A DNA stretch of 11,870 nucleotides from Gammaproteobacteria bacterium (GCA_030830945.1 JAURLY010000015.1:1-11870), one strand, 5' to 3'. Shown: positions 1 through 6,201, counted from the first letter of the stretch. The notes: generated by a model not told the origin, from the letters alone. Translations and numbers: made by a program.

Positions 1-606
1 ATCCACCTGCCAGACCAAAAAGACATCGTCATCGACGCCAAGGTATCCCTGAAAGCCTATGAAAGCTTCTTCAATGCCGAGACCGATGCACAGCGCGACA
101 AAGCCCTAAAAGAACACATCAGCTCGCTGCGCAACCACTTCACCGGACTCAGTGCCAAAAACTACGAAGCCCTCGACAGCATCAACAGCCTCGACTTCGT
201 ATTTATGTTTGTGCCCATCGAACCTGCCTACACACTGGCGCTCCAGAGCGATCAAACGCTATTCCAGAACGCCTACGACAAAGGCGTGGTCATCGTCAGC
301 CCCACCACATTAATGGCAACGCTTAGAACCGTTGCCAATATCTGGCGCTACGAAAAACAAAATCGCTATGCCCAGCAAATTGCCGACGAAGCCGGCGGCC
401 TTTACGACCAGTTCGTGTTGCTGGTGGAATCCCTCGACGACATCGGCAAAAAGATTGAAGCCACCCAGGTCAGTTACGATCAAGCCCGCAAGAGACTTTC
501 AGAGGGCAGAGGCAATGTTGTTAGACGCGTGGAAAACCTGAAAAAACTCGGTGCCAAATCCAAGAAGAACTTACCGGATTCGGTTAAGGGGTTGTTAGAA
601 GAATAA
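1..606 (+). CDS. rmuC: DNA recombination protein RmuC, C-terminal part (5' end outside window)
   Basis: Reading frame 1 is open from the first base to TAA at 604-606, giving 201 residues of a protein whose start lies upstream of the window. The stretch IHLPDQKDIVIDAKVSLKAY followed by the block around FMFVPIEPAY and VSPTTLMATLRTVANIWR is the typical RmuC core, a PD-(D/E)XK nuclease-like fold. The C-terminal part is a predicted coiled coil that includes the stretch GNVVRRVENLKKLG. The E. coli family member is known to limit inversions at short inverted repeats; the biochemical role is not fully settled. Full RmuC proteins are usually about 400-500 residues, so roughly half is present. The downstream Mrr_N ORF starts 18 bases later on the same strand and may be co-transcribed. 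Confidence 0.93.
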   Translation: MHLPDQKDIVIDAKVSLKAYESFFNAETDAQRDKALKEHISSLRNHFTGLSAKNYEALDSINSLDFVFMFVPIEPAYTLALQSDQTLFQNAYDKGVVIVSPTTLMATLRTVANIWRYEKQNRYAQQIADEAGGLYDQFVLLVESLDDIGKKIEATQVSYDQARKRLSEGRGNVVRRVENLKKLGAKSKKNLPDSVKGLLEE

Positions 607-624
607 TTTTTACAGGAGTAAGAC

Positions 625-1005
625 ATGGCTATTCCAGATTTCCAGGAGTGCATGAGGCCCTTATTGGATGCTTTATCCGATGGCGCAGAAAAATCATTTA
701 ACGAAGCATATGAAGCGGTGTGTTCCCATTTTCATCTGACAGATGATGAAAAAAGGGAAATGCTTCCCTCAGGAAAGCAAACAGTGGTTCGTAATCGATG
801 CGGCTGGTCGAGTACATACCTCGCTAAGGCTGGATTTTTAACACGACCACGTCAAAGTTATATGCAAATCACGGAAGAAGGTTTACAAGCTTTGCAAGAG
901 CGCCCGGATGGCATTGATGTTAGTTATTTGAAAAGTAAATCTCCCAAGTTTGTAGAGTTTCACACCGCCAAGCCCAAATCTAGTGGTTCCAAGTCAGCCG
1001 CATAA
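625..1005 (+). CDS. Stand-alone Mrr N-terminal winged-helix domain protein (no nuclease domain)
   Basis: This is a 126-residue ORF with a good ribosome site (AGGAG at 614-618, six bases before ATG). MAIPDFQECMRPLL, LPSGKQ (48-53), the NRCGWSSTYLAKAGFL block (57-72) and QITEEG (81-86) are the signature of the Mrr_N winged-helix domain. In Mrr-type methylation-dependent type IV restriction enzymes this domain precedes a catalytic PD-(D/E)XK domain in a protein of about 300 residues. Family-like sequence reaches KFVEF (108-112). A low-complexity tail HTAKPKSSGSKSAA and a stop follow, so the catalytic domain is absent. The last 26 bases lie over an antisense MAPEG remnant, which suggests the ORF ends at a recombination junction. 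It could be a decayed restriction gene or a DNA-binding protein in its own right. Nuclease activity is not expected. Confidence 0.8.
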   Translation: MAIPDFQECMRPLLDALSDGAEKSFNEAYEAVCSHFHLTDDEKREMLPSGKQTVVRNRCGWSSTYLAKAGFLTRPRQSYMQITEEGLQALQERPDGIDVSYLKSKSPKFVEFHTAKPKSSGSKSAA

Positions 1006-1120
1006 GCGCGGGAATACGCTCTGCATACAACCAGAACCACATAACCGCGGTCCAGATCATTAGGGCGACTGCCGGTCCAAGTAGATCGGTGGAATCCATT
1101 GTGAAAGTAAACTCGGGCAT
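980..1120 (-). pseudogene. Truncated MAPEG-family membrane protein (N-terminal remnant)
   Basis: Read on the minus strand, ATG at 1118-1120 opens a 46-codon frame ending in TAG at 980-982. Its core LLGPAVALMIWTAVMWFWLY followed by AERIPA resembles the first transmembrane helix of bacterial MAPEG proteins (membrane-associated eicosanoid/glutathione metabolism family), which normally run to about 130 residues with a RIPAM.KA-type motif after helix 1. After RIPA the similarity stops (LMRLTWNH, then stop), so the remaining three helices are lost. The start lies eight bases after the stop of the PepSY gene, as expected of the second gene of an operon. The broken end lies under the 3' end of the Mrr_N ORF, so the truncation probably reflects insertion or deletion at about 983-1006. 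The frame is too short for standard ORF calling. The family call is from memory of the motif. Confidence 0.6.
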
Positions 1121-1128
1121 TTGTCGGC

Positions 1129-2256
1129 CTATCTGGCTTTTCGTCTTCTAAATACGGGTTGCAGAAGACGACGGTAGGCCAAAGCCAGTCCCGTGTAAAC
1201 CAGGAAGCAAGCTGACAGGGACGCCAATCCAAAGATTGTTTGGCCAATAAAACCATAGTATTCGCCGGTATGGATACGCCGCATAAAGCTGCGAGCTTGC
1301 CTGCCGGGTGAGTTATCTCCAAAGGCAAAGGTGCCTAAAATTGTGCCATCCGCACGACTGACAAAAACGTCGGTCTGCTTGCTGGGCTGCACACCCGTGC
1401 CCGTGTCCACGCGGAATTCGATTACTGGATTCTGCGGGTCGACGGGCATGCCGATGGTATTCCAGTCTTCATCGAAGGTTTTGGCGCTATCCAGGGCTGC
1501 TTGTAGCGAGACCATGTCGCCGGGGGCAACCTGCACTTCATAGGTTGGTGCAGAGCTACTGCCACGCTGCGGGGGCTCTTCGCCAAAGACGGCATAAACC
1601 GCATTGTTTGCCCAGGGGTAGTAGAACACTGAGCCGCTGATGATGATGAAAAACAGGGGAATGAGGGACCAGAACCCCAGTACATGGTGCCAGTTGTAGT
1701 CGCGGGCCTTGGCGTTGGGTAGATTGCGGCCAAACACCATATTCTTTTTGAAGAAAGGCCATCGCCAGATTTTCGGTAGCCAGATATACAGACCGCTGAT
1801 GATGATAAACAGGAACATCAGGTTGGCCGTGTTGATAATGGCCCGAGCGGTGTCGCGACTTTCGCCTTCCAGGGCAAACCAACGGTGGAGGCCCATCATC
1901 CAGCTAAAGAAATCACGGGTTTCTGTGGCGCCTGGGCCCATCAGATCACCGGAGTAGGGATTCATTAGCCAGCGGTTTCCACGGCCCTGGGTTATTTCGA
2001 TTGGTGCGCCTTCGTCATTGTGGAATTTGAGATTGGCACCTTCGCCAATATCACTTAATACGATTGAGGCAAGTTCATCGGCGGTGAGAAGGGATTGGCC
2101 GGGCTCGGGGGTAACGTAAAAACTTTTTTCTGCCGCCGCCTCTATTTGATGTTCGTACATCATGATCACACCTGTGAGCGACAGAAAAAAGACGATAATC
2201 CCTGACAACACGCCTGCTGTCAGATGGCTCCAAAATATAAAGCGCTTAAAAGTCAC
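1129..2256 (-). CDS. PepSY-associated transmembrane (PepSY_TM) protein
   Basis: A polytopic inner-membrane protein of the PepSY_TM family, members of which are often linked to iron-siderophore uptake and thought to act as haem-containing ferric or siderophore reductases. Numbered from GTG at 2256 (375 residues), membrane helices lie near 7-34, 139-161, 190-215 and 335-362. Periplasmic segments carry PepSY-like stretches (about 55-110 and 240-315). Histidines at the helix ends (H11, H124 in GLHRWF, H190/H191 in WHHVLGFW, H329 in RRIHTGEYYG) are candidate haem ligands. GTG at 2262 would give two more residues but leaves only one base after the GGAGG at 2264-2268. GTG at 2256 has a seven-base spacing, so I prefer it. 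A likely promoter lies at 2285-2312. No convincing Fur box was seen, so the iron link is family knowledge only. Confidence 0.88.
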   Translation of the reverse strand: MTFKRFIFWSHLTAGVLSGIIVFFLSLTGVIMMYEHQIEAAAEKSFYVTPEPGQSLLTADELASIVLSDIGEGANLKFHNDEGAPIEITQGRGNRWLMNPYSGDLMGPGATETRDFFSWMMGLHRWFALEGESRDTARAIINTANLMFLFIIISGLYIWLPKIWRWPFFKKNMVFGRNLPNAKARDYNWHHVLGFWSLIPLFFIIISGSVFYYPWANNAVYAVFGEEPPQRGSSSAPTYEVQVAPGDMVSLQAALDSAKTFDEDWNTIGMPVDPQNPVIEFRVDTGTGVQPSKQTDVFVSRADGTILGTFAFGDNSPGRQARSFMRRIHTGEYYGFIGQTIFGLASLSACFLVYTGLALAYRRLLQPVFRRRKAR

Positions 2257-2284
2257 GTACACCCCTCCAAAAATTGATGTGCGA

Positions 2285-2312
2285 ATTCTAAGTTTCTGTA
2301 AATTGTATACAA
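2285..2312 (-). promoter_or_regulatory. Candidate promoter for the PepSY gene, overlaid by a TTGTATACAA palindrome
   Basis: On the minus strand TTGTAT (2312-2307), 16 bases and TAGAAT (2290-2285) make a plausible sigma-70 promoter: the -10 matches five of six consensus positions and the -35 keeps TTG. A transcript from here would have a leader of about 20 bases containing the GGAGG ribosome site. The -35 element sits inside the perfect 10-base palindrome TTGTATACAA (2303-2312), a shape typical of a repressor operator, for instance for some FCD-type GntR regulators. No regulator gene is in the window. The rest of 2257-2382 is AT-rich and must also hold the promoter of the divergent SDR gene, which I could not place. 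Confidence 0.4.
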
Positions 2313-2382
2313 GATGTAATTAAGAATTATTTACGATTATTATGGGTGTTCTTGATTTAAATCTAATTTTAAGGAAAGGCGA

Positions 2383-3033
2383 ATGAGCGTAATTGCGGTT
2401 TTTGGTGGTACCGGCTTTGTCGGCTCACGTTTGTGCGAAAAATTAGTGGCGCGGGGTTACCGGGTAAGACTGCTGGTTCGTGATCCGCTTAGGATTAGAG
2501 AATTCCACCAAAAAGAAGGATATGAGGTTATCGAGGGCGCATTGCCAGATCCTGAACCAATAAAAAAATGCATTGATGGCGTTGCCGGTGTTATTAATGT
2601 CACCGGCCAACGAGGCCGCTCAAAAACAGAAATGCAGACCTTGGTGGACGGCAACCGAACTATCATCGCGGCCATGGAAGAACTTGGGGTGAATCCTTAT
2701 ATCAAGATATCTGGTACTTCTGTGCAGTTTCCTGGCGAGAATTTCCCGCTTATGCGTCGCCTGCTGGATATTGCATTTCGACTCTTGTTGCCTAACCCGA
2801 CGCGATGCAAGTATCTAGAGCAGGAAGATACCCTTGCCAGCCAGCTGGATTGGGTGATGGTGCGTCCGCCTGCGATTGTCGACAAGCATGTTAACAAGCC
2901 GCTTCAAGCCCATGAATACAAGCATTTGGGGATGAATGTATCCCGAGAGGATCTTTGTGATTTTATGATTGATCAGCTGGATTCCACTCGCTGGCGGCAT
3001 CAATGCCCGGTTGTGGGATACAAAAGGGTATAA
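2383..3033 (+). CDS. NAD(P)-binding atypical SDR (NmrA/epimerase-like) protein
   Basis: This 216-residue cytosolic protein begins with a Rossmann nucleotide-binding loop, FGGTGFVGS (7-15), at the very N terminus. LLVRDP (30-35) follows in the position that often selects NADP(H) through an arginine. Later blocks, INVTGQ, YIKISGTSV (about 106-114) and WVMVRPPAIV (about 162-171), match the atypical short-chain dehydrogenase/NAD(P)H-binding group that includes BVR-B-like and complex I assembly NDUFA9-like proteins. No YxxxK catalytic pair is seen at the usual place, so it may be a binding or regulatory protein rather than a classical dehydrogenase. The ATG has an AAGGA ribosome site at 2371-2375. 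The gene converges on the next SDR gene with only three bases between the stop codons. The substrate is unknown. Confidence 0.85.
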   Translation: MSVIAVFGGTGFVGSRLCEKLVARGYRVRLLVRDPLRIREFHQKEGYEVIEGALPDPEPIKKCIDGVAGVINVTGQRGRSKTEMQTLVDGNRTIIAAMEELGVNPYIKISGTSVQFPGENFPLMRRLLDIAFRLLLPNPTRCKYLEQEDTLASQLDWVMVRPPAIVDKHVNKPLQAHEYKHLGMNVSREDLCDFMIDQLDSTRWRHQCPVVGYKRV

Positions 3034-3036
3034 AAA

Positions 3037-3744
3037 TCAGTAAGGCAGTGGCTGTCCATCCCAGTTAATCAGCTTTCCATTCATATCCGTTGTCATCGTT
3101 TCGACAATATTCGCCAGTCGATCGGCGGTTAGTTCGGCGCTGTAAAGTTTGTCGGGGGCAATATTTTTTTGAAAAGGCTCGGAAAGCGAAGAGTTTGTTG
3201 TTCCCGGATGTACGGCAATAGCAATGCTTTCCGGTGACTTCCTGGCCCATTCAATGCTGAGATTGCGCACCAGCATATTGAGCGCTGCCTTGCTCATTCG
3301 ATAGCTGTACCAGCCGCCAAGGTAGTTGTCCCCAATGCTGGCAACACGGGCGGAAACGGAAACCCAGCGCAAGGCTCGATCCCGCTTGATAAAAGCCTCC
3401 AGAGCCTGGGCCAGATGCAAATGACTGGCCAGATTTACTTGCATAGATTTGTGTAACCAGTCCATCTCGACATCCCGCAGAGTTTTTTCTGGCCGGTGGT
3501 TTTCATTGTGAAGGATGCCTGCGCATTGAATGACCCCGTCAACTGGGGCATCAAGTTGATGTAACCAGTGGTTTACGGTGTCCACGCTAGAAGCAGTCGA
3601 ACAATCTACCGATAGGTGTTGTTGGCTCCAGGGCGGTGAATTGGATGAGCGGCTTAGGCTAAATAGACGATGCCCGCGACGGTTTAGCTCTGCGCCCAAG
3701 GCCATGCCGATATCGCCATTGGCGCCTGCAATTAAAATATTCAT
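3037..3744 (-). CDS. Classical short-chain dehydrogenase/reductase, C-factor (CsgA)-like
   Basis: A 235-residue NAD(P)-dependent oxidoreductase of the classical SDR fold. The cofactor glycine motif is GANGDIG (7-13), the structural motif is QCAG (73-76, in place of NNAG), the conserved asparagine is N104 in QVNLASH, and the catalytic set is S136, Y148 and K152 (YRMSK). The spacing and the SARVASIGDN...YSYRMSKAALN block resemble C-factor-like SDRs, a subgroup named after the Myxococcus signalling protein but widespread in gammaproteobacteria with unknown substrates. The gene lies 42 bases downstream of the small Tat-signal protein gene and is probably co-transcribed with it. No strong ribosome site precedes the ATG. 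The residue set predicts an active enzyme. Confidence 0.9.
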   Translation of the reverse strand: MNILIAGANGDIGMALGAELNRRGHRLFSLSRSSNSPPWSQQHLSVDCSTASSVDTVNHWLHQLDAPVDGVIQCAGILHNENHRPEKTLRDVEMDWLHKSMQVNLASHLHLAQALEAFIKRDRALRWVSVSARVASIGDNYLGGWYSYRMSKAALNMLVRNLSIEWARKSPESIAIAVHPGTTNSSLSEPFQKNIAPDKLYSAELTADRLANIVETMTTDMNGKLINWDGQPLPY

Positions 3745-3786
3745 GCTGGCAAATACGGATGATCTGCCAGCACGGATCGGAAGAGG

Positions 3787-4035
3787 TTAAATTAAGAGGG
3801 AAAGATCCAGTCCGACCAGAACACCGGTAATAATCAGGCCTGAGCGGATTGCTTTTTTGTGGTCTTTTTGCAGTTGCTCAAGTCGCTGCTCGGCATTGGA
3901 GAGACGACGCTTCAGCGACTCGGTAGATTCCTGAACTTTGGAATTGTTTTGTACAGCCGCAGTTGCCGCCGTAATCGGTATGGCAGCCGTACCGGCTATT
4001 GCAGTCATTCGCTTAAGAAATAGACGCCTTTGCAC
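3787..4035 (-). CDS. Small Tat-signal protein with coiled coil and C-terminal membrane anchor
   Basis: I do not recognise a family for this 82-residue protein, but its architecture is clear. The N terminus MQRRLFLKRM carries a twin-arginine motif (R3-R4-L-F-L-K) followed by a modest hydrophobic stretch and an alanine-rich likely cleavage region (TAATAA, about 22-27). Residues about 30-64 are polar and heptad-like (ESLKRRLSNAEQRLEQLQKD), predicting a coiled coil. The last 18 residues (SGLIITGVLVGLDLSLLI) form a hydrophobic helix reaching the C terminus. This suggests a Tat-exported or Tat-inserted, tail-anchored periplasmic oligomer. The start is GTG at 4035 with GAGG seven bases upstream. The SDR gene follows after 42 bases. 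A simple N-in membrane protein without Tat use is the alternative. Confidence 0.72.
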   Translation of the reverse strand: MQRRLFLKRMTAIAGTAAIPITAATAAVQNNSKVQESTESLKRRLSNAEQRLEQLQKDHKKAIRSGLIITGVLVGLDLSLLI

Positions 4036-4122
4036 GTTTAATCCTCTTTATCTTTCAGGGTAATGGTAAAAGCTTACCCCAAAAAAAGTAACGGGCGTAC
4101 TTTTTGCCGAGATTGATCGGTT

Positions 4123-4140
4123 AACTTGATTGGGCAAGTT
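4123..4140. repeat. Small inverted repeat in the 4036-4191 intergenic region
   Basis: AACTTG (4123-4128) and CAAGTT (4135-4140) form a perfect six-base inverted repeat with a six-base centre. It lies between the divergent 82-residue and 36-residue protein genes. There is no T-run, so it is not a terminator, and it could be an operator. A second short inverted repeat, GGTAA/TTACC, lies at 4065-4078. Both may be chance. Otherwise this 156-base region shows only the two ribosome sites and presumably the unlocated promoters of both flanking genes. Confidence 0.25.
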
Positions 4141-4191
4141 GGTTGCATTGTTGGTGCGCTCGGATGAAAATCGGTCGAGGAGGGGGAAAGC

Positions 4192-4302
4192 ATGAGTGCA
4201 AAATTTACCGACAAGCTGGCCGCCATATGTGGTGTTTTTTTTCTGGTAGGACTGGTCGTCATCATTGTGGCGGCGATTGCCAAAATGTTTATGGGGCTTT
4301 AA
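4192..4302 (+). CDS. 36-residue single-pass membrane protein
   Basis: A short frame, ATG at 4192 to TAA at 4300-4302, preceded by a strong ribosome site (GAGGAGGGGG ending at 4185, about six bases from ATG). The product starts with a charged MSAKFTDK, then one hydrophobic helix from about residue 9 to 30 (CGVFFLVGLVVIIVAAIAK), and ends KMFMGL. The charge pattern does not clearly fix the topology. I recognise no family. Strong ribosome site, clean membrane helix and lack of a competing frame argue that it is real. Many bacterial proteins of this size modulate membrane enzymes or sensors. It lies 136 bases upstream of the Spy-like gene on the same strand, so a shared envelope role is possible but unproven. 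Confidence 0.62.
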   Translation: MSAKFTDKLAAICGVFFLVGLVVIIVAAIAKMFMGL

Positions 4303-4438
4303 TGGGTTTTTAGTCCCTTGTAGGCATGTTCGTATTCACGAATTCTGCAATCTTTAAACAATCTTTTACATTTGTACGGCAACACTAAAGACAAGGTGAG
4401 GTTAGAGTATTCCCATCCAACAAACCGGAGGAATAACA

Positions 4439-4873
4439 ATGAAAAAGACAGCACTTGGCCTTGGTCTGGCTGCTATTTTGGCAATGGGCACCACCGCTGC
4501 TATTGCCCACGACCATGAAGGCCGACAGATGCGCGGTGGCGGTATGGAACAGATGGTTAAACGTCTGGACCTGACACCGGAACAGGAGATGCAATTGCTT
4601 GAGCTTCGTCATGAGCGGGAAAAAGCCATGTTATTGCGTCGCCAGGAAATGCGTGCCAACCGTGAAGCTGGTGAAGAAATAGATCGCGAGGCCATGCATG
4701 CTGAAATGCAAGCCGGCCGAGCCCAGATGGAAGCGGATCTCAAAAGCATTTTAACCGATGATCAGTGGAGTAAATTTGAAGAGGGTCGTGCCAAGCGTAT
4801 GGAGCGAGGGCAACGAGAAAAAGGCCCGGATGGCAAACGTGGCAAGCCAGATGACGAGGATAATGCCAGCTAG
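4439..4873 (+). CDS. Spy/CpxP-family periplasmic LTxxQ protein
   Basis: A 144-residue secreted protein with a Sec signal peptide: MKK, a hydrophobic core to about residue 20, and predicted cleavage after AIA (23). The mature part is helical and highly charged, with the two family hallmark repeats LTPEQ (45-49) and LTDDQ (105-109). Spy and CpxP are periplasmic chaperone or stress-sensing dimers of about 160 residues induced by envelope damage; some relatives take part in metal resistance. The mature N terminus begins HDHEGRQM, a possible metal site. The tail (about 117-144) is very rich in K, R, E, D and G and looks disordered. The ribosome site GGAGG is at 4427-4431, eight bases before ATG. 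A strong terminator follows at 4919-4943. I could not fix a promoter or CpxR box in 4303-4438. Confidence 0.86.
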   Translation: MKKTALGLGLAAILAMGTTAAIAHDHEGRQMRGGGMEQMVKRLDLTPEQEMQLLELRHEREKAMLLRRQEMRANREAGEEIDREAMHAEMQAGRAQMEADLKSILTDDQWSKFEEGRAKRMERGQREKGPDGKRGKPDDEDNAS

Positions 4874-4918
4874 ACCGTAAACCTTCTTAGATATCTTCGA
4901 TGGCTTAAATCCTAAGTT

Positions 4919-4943
4919 AGACCTCCACAAGGAGGTCTTTTCT
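4919..4943 (+). terminator. Intrinsic terminator after the Spy-like gene
   Basis: AGACCTCC (4919-4926), loop ACAA and GGAGGTCT (4931-4938) form a perfect eight-base-pair hairpin with a four-base loop, continued by TTTCTT on the plus strand. It sits between the convergent Spy-like gene and trmA. The minus-strand side lacks a U-run, so it should mainly stop plus-strand transcription. Confidence 0.88.
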
Positions 4944-4960
4944 TATGGGTTTGAAAAAGC

Positions 4961-6064
4961 CTATGAGTGGGCAATTCTTTTCAGGTAAACACCGGCTTCC
5001 AAATGCGGGGTATAAGGAAATTGATCAAAAGCCGCAGTTGCCATGATCTCGTGGGAGTCGGCTATCTGCTCCAGATTCTCCTTGAGTGTTTCCGGATTGC
5101 AGGAAATATAAATGATGTGATCGAACCGGCGGACCAATTCCATGGTTTTTTTGTCAACGCCCGCTCTGGGTGGGTCGAGAAAAATGGTATTAAAGTTATA
5201 GCTATCCAAATTGACGTGAGCCAGTCGTCGAAAAGGGCGAACACCATCCAGCGCCTCAGTGGCTTCTTCAGCAGATAGACGGGCAAGTTGAATGTTGTCC
5301 ATCTGGTTTTCCTGCAGATTCCAGTTGAGCGCGGCGATGGATCCCTTGCTGATCTCGGTGGTAAGTACCTGATTAAAATGCCTTGATAGCGGCAGGGTAA
5401 AGTTGCCATTGCCGCAATAGAGTTCAAGCAAATCCCCCCTCTGGTCCGTCTCACTAATTTGGCTTGCTTGTTGGCAAGCCCAGGACACCATTTGCTCATT
5501 CACGCCCCCATTGGGTTGGGTAAATGTGCTTTCAATTTGACGCATCTGGAATGACTCACCATTGACGCGCAGCGTCTCGGTCACATAGTCATTTCCAATC
5601 AGGATTTTGGTTTTCTTTGCCCGGCCAATCAGGTTGATTTCCAGGCTGGACGCCAGGCTTTCTGCGGCGGACTTCCATTCGTCATCCAGAGGTTTGTGGT
5701 AGATCAAACTGACCAGTAATTCATCTGTTGTTGTAGACAAAAATTCTATTCTAAACAATCTGTTGCGAAGGATATCTCGAAATTTTATCTCATCCATTAT
5801 GCGCGGCATCATTTCGCGAATTGCCTTTGATGCAGGAGGGAAATCGCGAATGCCATAGGTCTGGTTTGTACCCGGCTCATACATGGCGTAAAACGTATCT
5901 TCCCCTTCGTGCCAGGCTCGAAATTCTGCCCGCATGCGATAGCTATGTTCGGCTGATTTATAGACTTGGGGTTTGTGAGATGTCAGCGGCGATAGAAGAT
6001 CCACAAGCCAATCGACTTTGGCTTGTAATTGATCCTGATAGCTTAGTTTGGTCCAGTCAGTCAC
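4961..6064 (-). CDS. trmA: tRNA (uracil-54-C5)-methyltransferase TrmA
   Basis: A SAM-dependent enzyme making 5-methyluridine (ribothymidine) at position 54 of the tRNA T-loop. At 367 residues it matches E. coli TrmA (366) almost end to end. The N-terminal RNA-binding part includes YRMRAEFRAWHEG (42-54). FTQPN (181-185) precedes the Rossmann methyltransferase domain with SAM motif LLELYCGNGNF (212-222), DPPR (297-300), the catalytic cysteine C322 in SCNPETL and the general base E356 in HLEAG, so all key residues are present. No 4Fe-4S cysteine cluster or TRAM domain is present, which separates it from RlmC/RlmD. Start is GTG at 6064, with no clear Shine-Dalgarno upstream. A TATAAT box lies about 37 bases upstream. 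Confidence 0.95.
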   Translation of the reverse strand: MTDWTKLSYQDQLQAKVDWLVDLLSPLTSHKPQVYKSAEHSYRMRAEFRAWHEGEDTFYAMYEPGTNQTYGIRDFPPASKAIREMMPRIMDEIKFRDILRNRLFRIEFLSTTTDELLVSLIYHKPLDDEWKSAAESLASSLEINLIGRAKKTKILIGNDYVTETLRVNGESFQMRQIESTFTQPNGGVNEQMVSWACQQASQISETDQRGDLLELYCGNGNFTLPLSRHFNQVLTTEISKGSIAALNWNLQENQMDNIQLARLSAEEATEALDGVRPFRRLAHVNLDSYNFNTIFLDPPRAGVDKKTMELVRRFDHIIYISCNPETLKENLEQIADSHEIMATAAFDQFPYTPHLEAGVYLKRIAHS

Positions 6065-6100
6065 GAAGTCCGGGGTAGTTAGGTAGTGAGAAGGGCGCGT

Positions 6101-6106
6101 ATTATA
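6101..6106 (-). promoter_or_regulatory. Candidate -10 element for trmA
   Basis: The minus strand reads a perfect TATAAT at 6106-6101, placing the transcription start near 6094 and leaving a leader of about 30 bases before the GTG at 6064. No good -35 hexamer is found 16-18 bases upstream, so the promoter is weak or depends on an activator. The complementary TATTAT is also -10-like on the other strand. Confidence 0.4.
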
Positions 6107-6148
6107 GAGACTTCATTTGACTCTGCATGTGTCTTTATATTTGTTTAG

Positions 6149-6183
6149 GATATGTATCTATATTTCTTACGATATGTATCTAT
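6149..6183 (+). repeat. Two perfect 13-base direct repeats upstream of yjbQ
   Basis: GATATGTATCTAT occurs at 6149-6161 and again at 6171-6183, a spacing of exactly 22 bases or about two helical turns, so both copies face the same side of the DNA. Each copy contains the near-palindrome GATA-TG-TATC. TGCATGT also occurs twice, at 6124-6130 and 6183-6189, flanking the array. The second repeat ends 18 bases before the GTG of yjbQ. Same-face tandem sites are typical of transcription factor binding, but no cognate regulator is in the window. Confidence 0.6.
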
Positions 6184-6201
6184 GCATGTTTTTGAAAAAT
6201 T

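Noticed and set aside
625..1005. Active Mrr-type restriction or defence system
   Set aside because: The catalytic domain is absent and no methyltransferase, second nuclease or other defence gene is nearby.
960..1328. 122-codon minus-strand frame across the PepSY 3' end and Mrr_N 3' end
   Set aside because: It overlaps PepSY in another frame, its product has no family-like pattern, and the MAPEG-like signal in this area is in a different frame (980-1120).
2313..2345. Fur box upstream of the PepSY gene
   Set aside because: The AT-rich stretch around ATTATTTACGATTATTATG has only loose likeness to the GATAATGATAATCATTATC consensus and no good symmetry.
4058..4080. Terminator or riboswitch at the GGTAA/TTACC inverted repeat
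   Set aside because: The stem is only five base pairs and is not followed by a T-run on either strand, and it lies upstream rather than downstream of the flanking genes.
5062..5499. 145-codon minus-strand frame inside trmA
   Set aside because: It is an alternative frame of a well-conserved methyltransferase gene with an implausible composition rich in Arg, Trp and Pro.
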